DNA of 64,000 nucleotides from Dactylis glomerata (lineage: Eukaryota; Streptophyta; Magnoliopsida; Poales; Poaceae), in contig QXEO01000553.1 of NCBI GenBank assembly GCA_007115705.1, forward strand, positions 16,042,922 through 16,106,921, in the 5' to 3' direction. The notes below the pieces were generated by a model. It worked only from the letters and a program-made list of their open reading frames with translations. It searched no databases and had not been told where the DNA came from. Made by a program: the position numbers and the translations under genes. Below, piece after piece: positions 32,681 through 41,974 of the stretch (the stretch's first letter is position 1; each line of letters starts with the position of its first letter).

Positions 32681-34913
32681 TGCGTTGAAGTAGTCTTGTA
32701 GCCAAGTTAAGGGCCTATCAACTCCGTTGTACTGGTGGATGTTTTTCTCGATCTTGAACCCATGCGGGATGGGCTCATCACGGATCCGTTGTCCAAAGCA
32801 CTTTGGGCCGAGGAAGAACGCTGTTTGAGACTTGGCAATCTCGTTTAGGTGGGTATGCGCGTCGTATGGCTTCTTGTCCTGCGGATCTTTTCGGGAGGCG
32901 CGTGACCTGGCTGGGCCGCCACCGCCACCGCCACCGCCGCCGCCATGGGGGCTGCTTGGTGGGGATGGTGAAGGGTCACGCCTTTTGCTCTCGACGTCCT
33001 GCGATGGATCTCTACAACTGTGACGGCTTCGCTCTGCTCTTCATGGAGCTGGATCGTCGTCATTGTGGCGGGAGCCTTGCCCTTTGTCATCACGGTGGCG
33101 TGAAGAGCGATGCTTATCTTTGTTGCTGCTGTGGTGCGCGCCGTCATCATGGCGATATTGTTCCTTCTGCCTGGATCCGCCATCTCGACTGGTTTCTCAT
33201 CGTGGCGGCTCGTCTCTGCGGCCTGCGTCACGACTCCTTCCCCGCTTGCCGTCGTGTTCACGTATGACAATTCCTCCCTGTGGGATTTCGAACGTCTTAT
33301 ACTTTGGTGCCGGCATATTGGACTTATTGCGGGGAACGGTCTTATCTTGGTGGTATCCATAGGCAGGAAGTTCTGTGCGGTGGTGATGGATTCCTTTGCT
33401 GGCCTTTGCCATGTGGTCTGTCGTCAGAGGATATGGGATGGCATCTGCCCTGTTGCGAGCTTCTCTTCTTCGGGCCTCTGGGATCCGGTATGAGATTCTT
33501 ATCATGGCGAGCACATGGTTTCCATTACCCGGGCCTTAGAGGCAGTACTAGATCGGCATAGCACAGCGTCAGATTCGAGCTTTGTGACAATGTAGCTTTT
33601 CCTGCTGCACCAATGCCTTGGTCATTAGTTTTACCGCCGTCTCTAGGGTTGCTGGGCTTTGTTATTTTCTAATAGCTCCTTTGGCCATGATGTTTTCAAT
33701 GGCGTGGCCCTGACTTCATCGTGGTTCTTGTCCACGTATGGCGGATTTTTGATATACATCTTAGCCAGAGTTTCCGCTGTTGGCACGGTTGAACTCAACG
33801 GTTTCGTGCTAACTGCAGGTCACTGCCTTCGTTAATTTGGTTTTGGATGAGAGTAGCGTACTTCTCCTCCATGTTCCTTGCGTGTTAAGTGTGTCTTGAG
33901 CTTAGCAATGTCGCCATCCAGCTTTTTCGCCCATCTTCTCGCTCGCTTTGCTTCTTTAAGGATTGCTCGCCTCTTCTGCTCGAGATCGTTTACGTCTCTG
34001 ACATAGTCAGGGGTGATTGGATCTCCTAGAGTCCATAGACAACTTGTCCATCGGAGTCGTGAAGTCTTCTGGGTGGTGCACCCACGAGGATGGCGGCTTG
34101 CAGAGGCCTAGGTCCGCATGAATCTCGGGCAGCTGTTCCTTGGTGGGATCGGCGGCTGTTGGTGGGTTACCCTGCTCTTTGCCGGTATCTCCATCATGGG
34201 CTGCCTGGGATGGCGGATCACCGGTTGCTTGCCCAGCGTCATCTCCTTTGTTGGTCATGAACACCTGCTTGGCGGCTGCTTTCTGTTCTTCAAGTGCTTG
34301 CTGAGCTAGTTCCGCCTCGATTCTTCTCATGGCGGCGTCATAGTGATCAGAGTCATAGCCTTTGCTATCCCAGTCATCCGATTCACCACTTTCGTTAAGT
34401 GCCTCTAGGATGGATTCGTTAGGCTGTCATCTCCATTTGAGGCAGATCCCGAGGTGGTGCGTGCGAAAGCAACAAGGCAGTACCGCAGTGTCTCTAACGC
34501 CCGAGTATTGCTCATGGCGGATTCATAGCAGTCATCCACCACTTCCTCTACCACTAGGGCTGTTGGGTGGGATTGGTTTTTAGATCTGATCTAGATAACT
34601 TGGAAAGTTCCACATCAGATGATTCCTCCTCCGTATCCAGCTCGAAAGCGGTCCGTTTGGGGGTTTCAGCCATACCAATCCGCTGGAAATTGGTTTCCAT
34701 GGCGGGGGTAAGGTCCGTCTCTCCGATGAAGATGTGGATATCTCCGATCAGAACGACGGTAAGTCGAGTAGGGTCTTCTCTAGCTGGCACCCAGAGGTTA
34801 TCCGCTGGGACGATAGGGAAGCCGAAATCGTAGAGGACACACCCGATGGTGACGGTGTCACCGATGCCTGTGAAGGCGGATCCCGCCCAGATCCGCGCTC
34901 CTGACGCGTTATG

Positions 34914-34930
34914 CCCCACGGTGGGCGCCA
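34914..34930 (-). other. Primer binding site of the inverted Tat fragment
   Basis: On the minus strand TGGCGCCCACCGTGGGG, two bases inside the LTR end. It is the same primer site as in the complete Tat element (38429-38446). Confidence 0.8.
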
Positions 34931-34932
34931 AC

Positions 34933-35460
34933 TGTCGCGGTTTCGTCAACAGATCTGCCATAGGGGTAGGTGTATGGCGGTTTTTGGAAGGGGGTGAACA
35001 CGGCGGCGCGATCCAACACGGTGGTAGCACGAGTTTACCCAGCTTCAGATCCCGCAACGGTGGCGAGACCCTACGTGCTGCTATAATTCACTATATGGAA
35101 ACAAGTGCTCGGTTACAATGATGAGGTTGGCTGTTTCGCTATGTGATTGGCCGTATCTAAGTCTTGGTGCCGTAAGGGCTCCTCCACGCCGGCTTATAAA
35201 GGCGCCTGACGTGGGCATCACGATGGTACCGGAGCGGATACAATATGGAGTCCTAGACTAAGTCCTATGCGTGTACTACAAGGCAACCCGCCATGGGCCT
35301 GTCTTCGGATCCGCCACAAGCTCCTGCATCCAGTAACCGCCATGGGCTTCCAGCAACTGGGCCGCCCGGTAGGCAATCCGCCATACCACCTCGATGGGCC
35401 ACCCTGGCTTGCTGGTTTGGGACTACGTCGCTGGTATACCTATTTGGTATATCCCCAATA
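34933..35460 (-). repeat. 5' LTR of the inverted Tat fragment
   Basis: On the plus strand it runs from TGTCGCGGTTTCG to ATATCCCCAATA. A TATA-type string GGCTTATAAAGG lies near 35190-35201, but it reads better on the plus strand than on the element strand. The outer end is inferred from the change to coding-like sequence at 35461. Confidence 0.6.
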
Positions 35461-35691
35461 GCGGCACTAATCATCGACCCCACCTATGCCGTGTACAAGA
35501 ACAAGTTCCCCTCAGAGCTGCACGACACCTGGCATCGCAGGCATCTGGTGCTGGTGCAGATCCACTACGCAGCAAAGGATGCGTATGTATGCTACGCCAT
35601 GTATTGTACCATTAGTATCATGAGAACCCACCTGAATCCTAACCCTCCAAACCGGTCACCATTGAGGGAGAACCTTATAATGCCATACTAG
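35461..35691 (+). pseudogene. Fragment of a DEDDy 3'-5' exonuclease (Werner-exonuclease-like) gene
   Basis: An open frame of about 75 codons in plus orientation. It reads IIDPTYAVYKNKF and later IHYAAKDAYVCYAMY, which resembles the ExoIII end of plant Werner-exonuclease-like proteins, where a YAAxDAYxxxxLY motif carries the last catalytic Asp and Tyr. ExoI and ExoII motifs are absent; upstream sequence is the inverted Tat LTR, which may have landed in this gene. The frame stops at 35691 with no further conserved domain. Identification rests on one motif and remembered family features. Confidence 0.5.
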
Positions 35692-37153
35692 ATTCATGTA
35701 CTGTTCGTTCCCGCTATGTAAGTGTCCGAGGATCATCCTTATATATAATTTAGTAAGTGTGTTTCCCTATGTACTGAAGTGTATCTGTATAAGGGGCCGA
35801 AGATGCCCAGAGCATGCTCTGCCTTCCGTTGATGTCCAGAGCGCGCTCTGCCGGAGATGCCCAGACATGCCGCATGAGTGTTGTTGATGTCCAGAGCGAG
35901 GCCCTGACTTGCCCTCTCTAACTTGTCCCTGACTTGCCCTCACCACACGCGGGCCCCATCACATAGGGGACCCACCTGTCAATGACTCTCAAGTCACGCT
36001 TGGCAAGTCAGAGAATCCGCACGCGCCCGTCGTGTGTACCTTGTAAAATATACTCCCTACACTTTCAGAAATTTGAAAGTTCATAAAAGCTGTATCATTG
36101 GATTCGACAAGGGATTTGGTGCAAATGGGCACCAATGCTCCATACACTATCAGAATTTTTAAAAGTTCAAAATCTCAAACTTCTATGTATTCAAAAAAAT
36201 TGGTGTTAAATACATAGATATATACAGAAGATGTGTATGCAAAAAGTCCCGTTAAAAATATGTTGTATTTTGGAAGATATAAGAAGATAAATTTCTGAAT
36301 GTAAATAGTGTTAAAATAGTAGTAAGAAAGTACATCTGTTTCTGAGGAATTTGCCTTTTTTTATATTTCCCAAAGTATAAAATATTATACATTTCCATTT
36401 ATTTAACGCCATAAATTTTTGAGACATAGACTTATGTGGTTTTAATTTTTTTTACAGATTTTAAAGGAATAGGTTCACTGCTGCCAATATTCCAAAAACA
36501 CTTTCCGATTGGATTCATCTATTTATAGGATGTTTCCAATGGTGTAGCCCTTTATTTTCAAACATATGAAATTTGTATTTCAAACTTTTAAAAAATTCGA
36601 AACAAAATTCTTGTGATAGGCAATGTTGAATGCTACAAACCCGTACAAATCTCAATATGAAATTCTTTATATTCTATGCTACACAAAAATGGTAAAATCT
36701 AATAAAATTATATAGTGTTCAAATGTGTACTATTCACTATATAATATGTCAGATTTTGTCTTTTTTGTGTAGAATAGAATATACAGTATTTCATATTGAG
36801 ATTTGTACCGGTTTATAGCATTCAACAATGCCTATCACAAGAATTAGTTTCAAATTTTTTTGAAACTTTAAAATACAAATTTCATGGATAATTTGTTGGA
36901 GAAGATGGAGGTCAAACTTATTTTGAACTGCGTGCGTGCCATGTACGGGGTACACTGGCGGGCAGGAAGCCTGCTGCAATGAGGGCCCACGACGGAGAAA
37001 AAATTATTTCCACTCTTGTATAGTGAACCGCCGCCCCCTTACCAATGCCAACTTTCAGTTATTACCTTGCGCTAGGCAGTTTATCGCCTCATTCCCCATC
37101 TTCTCCACACGATGGCAGTGCCCTCTCGTTTCCATCACATCGCCGCTTCTCGT
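35692..37153. other. AT-rich sequence without genes, with palindromes and a foldback
   Basis: No supported coding sequence. It holds two 12-bp palindromes, AGAGCATGCTCT (35809-35820) and AGAGCGCGCTCT (35838-35849), each after a GATG(C/T)CC motif, a low-GC stretch (36050-36900) with a large inverted repeat (see 36563-36887), and a GC-richer end (36930-37153) that looks like host sequence. Confidence 0.5.
36563..36887. repeat. 325-bp foldback (MITE-like or hairpin locus)
   Basis: The left arm starts CATATGAAATTTGTATTTC and the right arm ends AATACAAATTTCATGG; matching blocks run all the way in (AGGCAATGTTGAATGCTA with TAGCATTCAACAATGCCT, CTACACAAAAA with TTTTTTGTGTAG) to an inner pair around TTATATAGTG / CACTATATAA, leaving a loop of about 17 bases near 36717-36735. 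Arm identity is high with a few mismatches. No TSD was recognised. Confidence 0.75.
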
Positions 37154-37497
37154 TGATACGTCTCAAACGTATCTATAATTTTTGATGCTCCATGCTTGTT
37201 TTTACACCATTTGCCTTGTGTTTCGTTACACTTCGTGGCGTTTTTATGCGATTTCCGGAACTAACCTATTGACAAGATGCCACAATGCCAGTTCCCTGTT
37301 TTCTGCTATTTTTGTGTTTCAAAAAGCTACACAGGAAATATTCTCAGAATTGGACGAAACAAGTTCCAGAAGTCTTATTTTACCCGGAAGCTTCCAGAGA
37401 TCCGAAGAGGAGTAGGAGAGGGGCCACAGGCCAGGCTCACACATGGGTGGCGCGGCCCAGGCCCTGGCCGCGCCACCATGGTGTGAGGAGGCCTGGG

Positions 37498-38426
37498 TGT
37501 CGGGGGGATGACCCCCGGTAGGGTCAAGAGGCTAGAAAGATACAAGGACTATGATTGGCTTTATGCCGGTTGACCAAGAAAGGGTCTGGCCGGGATATAA
37601 AGGGCATAGGCTGGGCCGGGGTATATGCCTATCCCGGCTGATACTTGGATATGCCGGATTAACCAGAATACTGACTGAGGAGTGCCGGCATATACTCAGA
37701 TATGCCGGCCTATCTATTTTGATGTGTTGTGCAGGAATAGGGAGGCCGGATTACCCGACCTTCATGGGTCGTTGGTCCGGCATATGTGTCCAGGGTATGA
37801 CCAACGGTCGTATCCGGGATACAGAAGTCAGCTAAGATGTCATGTCCCTACAATCAAGGAAGAAAACATCCAAGCATGGTAGCAGAGTGTGGTGGCAGGG
37901 TACACAGTGGTGGTCTACCTACCCTCACTGTGTACAAGTACAGAGCTTACCTCACAAAGGTAAGGTCACAGTTCAAGAGGTACAAGGTACAGAGATATGA
38001 AAGTCCATCGAGAGCAATCAGGGAGGAAGTCAAGGGTCGTTGCCTTCGTCAGCAAGTCCTATTTGGAGTGTAGCCCGTGTCTTCTGGTCTCTAATGACCG
38101 TTGTAACCCTGGCCACCACTATATAAGGTGGCATAGGGAGCCCTAGCAAAGGGTTGGTCACTCTGTGTTCCTACACTTAGCAGTTATTCTTCCTTCTCTA
38201 GCAGAGAGCTAGGAAGCACCATTGTTGTGTACTCCATCGATCCAAATATACAACCAGTAGAGCAGGAGTAGGGGTGTTATCTCCTTACGAGAGCCCCGAA
38301 CCTGGGTAGATCTGTGTTCCTTTCTGTCATGCTTTTTAGCTTGTTCCCCTCTCCCGAATCCTCCAGCATCTAGTTCGGCCCCCATTTAAGCCATCCTATG
38401 GCATATTTTGTTTCACCACGACGACA
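37498..38426 (+). repeat. 5' LTR of the Tat element (929 bp)
   Basis: TGTCGGGGGGATGACCCCCG to ACGACGACA. The first 22 bases contain an inverted repeat (CGGGGG...CCCCCG). TATA box at 38120-38128. Confidence 0.95.
38120..38128 (+). promoter_or_regulatory. TATA box of the Tat 5' LTR
   Basis: TATATAAGG in CCACCACTATATAAGGTGGC, which is also a small inverted repeat (CCAC...GTGG). The same string is at 52272-52280 in the 3' LTR. Confidence 0.75.
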
Positions 38427-38428
38427 TT

Positions 38429-38446
38429 TGGCGCCCACCGTGGGGC
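38429..38446 (+). other. Primer binding site of the Tat element
   Basis: TGGCGCCCACCGTGGGGC, two bases after the 5' LTR. The inverted Tat fragment shares it (34914-34930). Confidence 0.8.
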
Positions 38447-38610
38447 AGATCGATATGCTGGGCGGAGTGTTTATTCGGACGGGGTCTGTGATAGCAGCTT
38501 CAGGAGTGCGCGTGGTCTCTGGCCTCGTCTAGAGGCTAGGCTCGCTCAGCTTCATCAGTGACAACGCTGGATGTCTCGAAGGCCGGCCGTTCCCCAGGGA
38601 TGGCCGGATC

Positions 38611-39744
38611 ATGTCTTTCGGTTCCCACGAGGTGTACGTGGGGACTGAGAGAGTTTGCAGGGAAAAGGTGCTGGTGGCGTCGGATCCTCCGTCACATCGG
38701 TTGGCTCATGCTGGGCGTAGCGCTCGCTCAGTAGAGTCGGCCGAGGTGATGATGGCCGGCACATCAGCGCCGCCGGCAGACGGTGCCGGCAAAGCCGCAG
38801 CAGCAGCAGCAGGAGATACTCCCCCGGAGCCGCCGAAGGCCAAGAGGTCGGCACGTCCTCTGTTGGAGCGTGTCGAGAACCTAGCTGGCACTTCCGCTGT
38901 GCCGTCAAAAGGACAGGTGCTTCTTCCCGTCATCGAGCGACTTCTCGAGCCGGTGCGATCCGGCGATGATCCGGAGCAAACAAGGGAGGTCCTGGAGGGA
39001 TCTCGCCAGGCCCTCGTCGACGAGGCCCTGGCCATGCACCAGGAGCGCGAACGGTTTAACCGGCAACTCCGTGAGTATGAGGCAGCCCATGGTTTTACTC
39101 CTGTGGTAACCCGGCCTAGCCGGATAGATGAGATTAGAACTAGAGGCAGAGATCTTAACACTGAGCTAGGCAAAGATGCTAGGGCTAAGAGTCATACTGC
39201 AACTAGTACTGTGCCTAAGGTAATTTATAGCTCCCCAGTAAAGAACCTTAGAGCAGCAGCCGAGGTAGCTAAGGACTTAGCTAATTTGTCCGGCGAAGCC
39301 CTGCATGAGCAGCAAGCCCGGCTTAACCATCTTTTGTCTGAAGCTACCAACCAGCAGGAGGCTTTTAAGAAGGCAAACCCAGGTGCCGGGGCATCCCAGT
39401 ACCTTGCGTCGGTAGGAGGTGCCGGCGCAAGGTCAAGAGGCGAGGCTTCGTCCCCGCATCCGAGCGCCCGGCGTGCCGGAAGTGTGACCTCTGGCCGCCG
39501 GGATAAGCAGATCCAAGTGTATGATCCGGCAATCGCGGGAAAGCAGGCGGCAGTTCAGAAGAGTGCCGGCCAAGCTGACAAATATGTCGGCCGCAAGAGT
39601 GCTGGCCAGAATGTGCCGGCCGGGCAAGGGGCAGTTTCGGCCGGTGGTGGCCGGAGTAACAGTGCAGCCCGGCGTCAGCAGCAGGGCGCCGGAGGAGCAG
39701 CGCAGCAGCAAGGTGCAGGTCAACCGGGGACATCGAGAGGATGA
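38611..39744 (+). CDS. N-terminal Gag ORF of the Tat element
   Basis: 377 codons from ATG 38611 to TGA. It is Ala/Gly/Gln/Arg-rich, with a helical charged region (about residues 95-240) and a low-complexity Gln/Gly/Ala tail. It is the usual poorly conserved N-terminal extension of Tat Gag. The capsid part continues in another frame from about 39745, so a one-base shift near 39740, or a natural frame change, separates the two. No known domain is visible in this portion alone. Confidence 0.65.
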   Translation: MSFGSHEVYVGTERVCREKVLVASDPPSHRLAHAGRSARSVESAEVMMAGTSAPPADGAGKAAAAAAGDTPPEPPKAKRSARPLLERVENLAGTSAVPSKGQVLLPVIERLLEPVRSGDDPEQTREVLEGSRQALVDEALAMHQERERFNRQLREYEAAHGFTPVVTRPSRIDEIRTRGRDLNTELGKDARAKSHTATSTVPKVIYSSPVKNLRAAAEVAKDLANLSGEALHEQQARLNHLLSEATNQQEAFKKANPGAGASQYLASVGGAGARSRGEASSPHPSARRAGSVTSGRRDKQIQVYDPAIAGKQAAVQKSAGQADKYVGRKSAGQNVPAGQGAVSAGGGRSNSAARRQQQGAGGAAQQQGAGQPGTSRG

Positions 39745-41974
39745 TGGGAATTCCGCCCTGGTCAGGGCGGGATATCAGCAGCAGCATCAGCAAGGCCGGC
39801 ATAGTGAGCAGCACCAGCCGGAGCAGCAGCAGGAAAAAGTGATCGCGGGCCCAATTGCGTCCCGGCTAGGACCTCGGTCCTTAGCAGCAAGTGATGCGCG
39901 CTTCAAGCTGGACAGGATTCACCAATCGGAGTTGGTGGAAAGGCAAGGAGCTCCGGGTCCTATGTGCTTTGGACCCCGGATTATGGGTGAGCCGGTACCT
40001 TACTACTTCCAGCTCGCGCGTGGCGCGAGGACATACAACGGCAGTACCAAGCCGGAAGATTGGTTAGAGGATTACTCCACCGCAGTGAACATTGCCGGAG
40101 GAAACCTCAGATGGGCGGTACGATATGTACCGCAAATGCTAGAAGGACCAGCCAGGATATGGCTGAATAATCTGCCGGCCGGAAGTATCAACGGTTGGGT
40201 TGATTTCGAAGAGCAGTTTGTGTCAAACTTCACCAGTACATATAAGAGGCCGAATCATCCTCAGCAGCTGGCTAACTGCCGGCAGGGAGTGAATGAGACC
40301 GACCGAGACTATCTGACCAGGTGGTGCACATTGCGCAATTCCTGCGAAGGAGTTGTGGAGCAGCAGGTCATCATGTGGTTCGCTCATGGGTGCCGGCACG
40401 GCACCATGTTGTGGCAAAAGCTGCAGAGGGAAATGCCGGCCACGTTGGCCGAGACAATCAAGATTGCTGATAGTTATGCTCTGGGAGATCCTATGCAGCC
40501 CACCCTTGATTCACAAGGACAGGGGCAGACCCAGGGGAACACCAACAGCGCCGGGAGACCAGGGCAATACTATCGCACTGATAACCGAAACAAGAGAAGA
40601 GATGAAAGGCCGGATCACCGGTATGGGGCAGCACAAGTAGCAGCTGTGGAGGAAGAGCAAGAGGGTGCCGGCAGTAGCCAGCGTCCGAGATATGAGGGCT
40701 ATCAGCAGCCTCAGCAGCAACAACCGCAGCAGCAAGCGCAGCCCTTCCAGAAGAAGAATGTCTGGATCAACAAGAATGCCGGCAGAGCCGCCGGACCGAA
40801 GAAACAGTGGCCGAAGTATACAGTGGGTTTTGCCATGGACAAGCCTTGTGTGTTTCACACATTCCAGCCGGGTAAACCGGCAAATCATTTGACAAGAAAC
40901 TGCTCATGGTTGGACGACATATTAGCAGGTCGTGCAGGTCCCTGGGGACCGGCTAGACCATCTGTCCCGGCAGCTCCATCGCCGTTGACAGGTGCAAATA
41001 CAGTTGCAGTCCCGCCTAGGCCGGTTAATCCCGGGAACCAGAGCAATGCCGGAAATGCCGGCGTAAATCAAATAGACCAGAGCTACAATCCGGAATATAA
41101 TGCCGGAGGCCTAGGAGTGGGCCGGAATGAGTACAAGGAGTACGATCAGAGTTACATGGTCTTTGAGACCGAAAGAACAGACAAGCAGAGCTTGTACCGG
41201 CGGTGTTTGGAGGTAAACGCCGTTATGTCGGCAGTTCCGAAGATGATGCATTGGTCTGACCAAGCCATTGGCTGGGACAGGGCAGATCATCCCAGGATCA
41301 TGCCAAACCCCGGTGGGTATGCGCTAGTGATGGATCCGACATTTGTCGGGCCGGCTAATAACGTGAGGTTCAGCAAGGTCCTCATTAACAATGGAAGCAG
41401 CATCAACATCATGTATCGGGACACGATGCAGAAGTTGGGCATCAAGGAGAATATGCTGGAGCCAAGCAAGACCACATTCCACGGCATTGTGCCGGGACTT
41501 TCGTGTGCGCCGATGGGCAAGATCCGGATGGATGTCATGTTTGGCAGCCGGGATAACTGCAGGGTGGAGAACCTCATGTTCGAGGTGGTTGATCTGGAGA
41601 GTCCCTACCATGCTTTGCTGGGGAGGCCGGCATTGGCAAAGTTCATGGCCTCTACGCATGTTGCGTACCTGAAGATGAAGATGCCGGGGCCCGGAGGGAC
41701 AATTACCATCATTGGTGATTACAAGCGTTCGATGGCATGTGCTACAGCCGGGTCTAACCTGGTCGAGACTCTGATCATTGCTGAGGAACGGAAAAGGCTC
41801 AAGCGAGCAGTGGAAATTTCTGAGACGGTTGTGGCCGGCAAATCTATGCCGGGCATGTCAAACCCCGGTGGCAGTGCTTCTTTTCAAGTAGGCAAGGAAG
41901 TTAAAAAGGTGCCTCTGGATGAAGCTTTCCCGGAGCGCCATGCCCTGGTTGGGACAAGATTGGATCCCAAATAG
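39521..41974 (+). pseudogene. Tat Gag capsid and protease, active-site Asp lost
   Basis: An open frame to TAG 41972-41974; the part before about 39745 overlaps the N-terminal Gag frame and is probably not used. The capsid domain is at about 40000-40480 (YVPQMLEGPARIWLNNLPAG, FTSTYKRPNHP, SCEGV). A Cys-His cluster CVFHTFQPGKPANHLTRNC lies near 40848. The protease lies at about 41330-41700. Where Tat proteases have the catalytic DGGSS-type motif, this copy has NNGSS (Asn at 41387-41389), so the protease should be inactive. The downstream motif HALLGRPALAKF is intact. The terminal TAG falls inside the protease-RT linker and the same frame stays open after it, so it is a nonsense change rather than a natural end. 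Confidence 0.85.

Larger units (their letters stand above)
30394..35460 (-). mobile_element. 5' half of a Tat-lineage Ty3-gypsy element, inverted
   Basis: Read on the minus strand: LTR (35460-34933, 528 bp, probable start TATTGGGGATATACC and end CGCGACA), primer site (34930-34914), degraded gag, protease, and the first half of reverse transcriptase, stopping at the N. Gag and protease resemble those of the complete Tat element at 37498-52578, but the LTR differs in sequence and length, so it is another family. The opening TA instead of TG is one base from the usual terminus. RT palm, RNase H, integrase and 3' LTR are absent. Confidence 0.85.

Noticed and set aside
30394..35100. Many open frames on the plus strand in this interval
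   Set aside because: They are shadows of the inverted Tat gag-protease-RT on the minus strand; only the minus reading shows domains.
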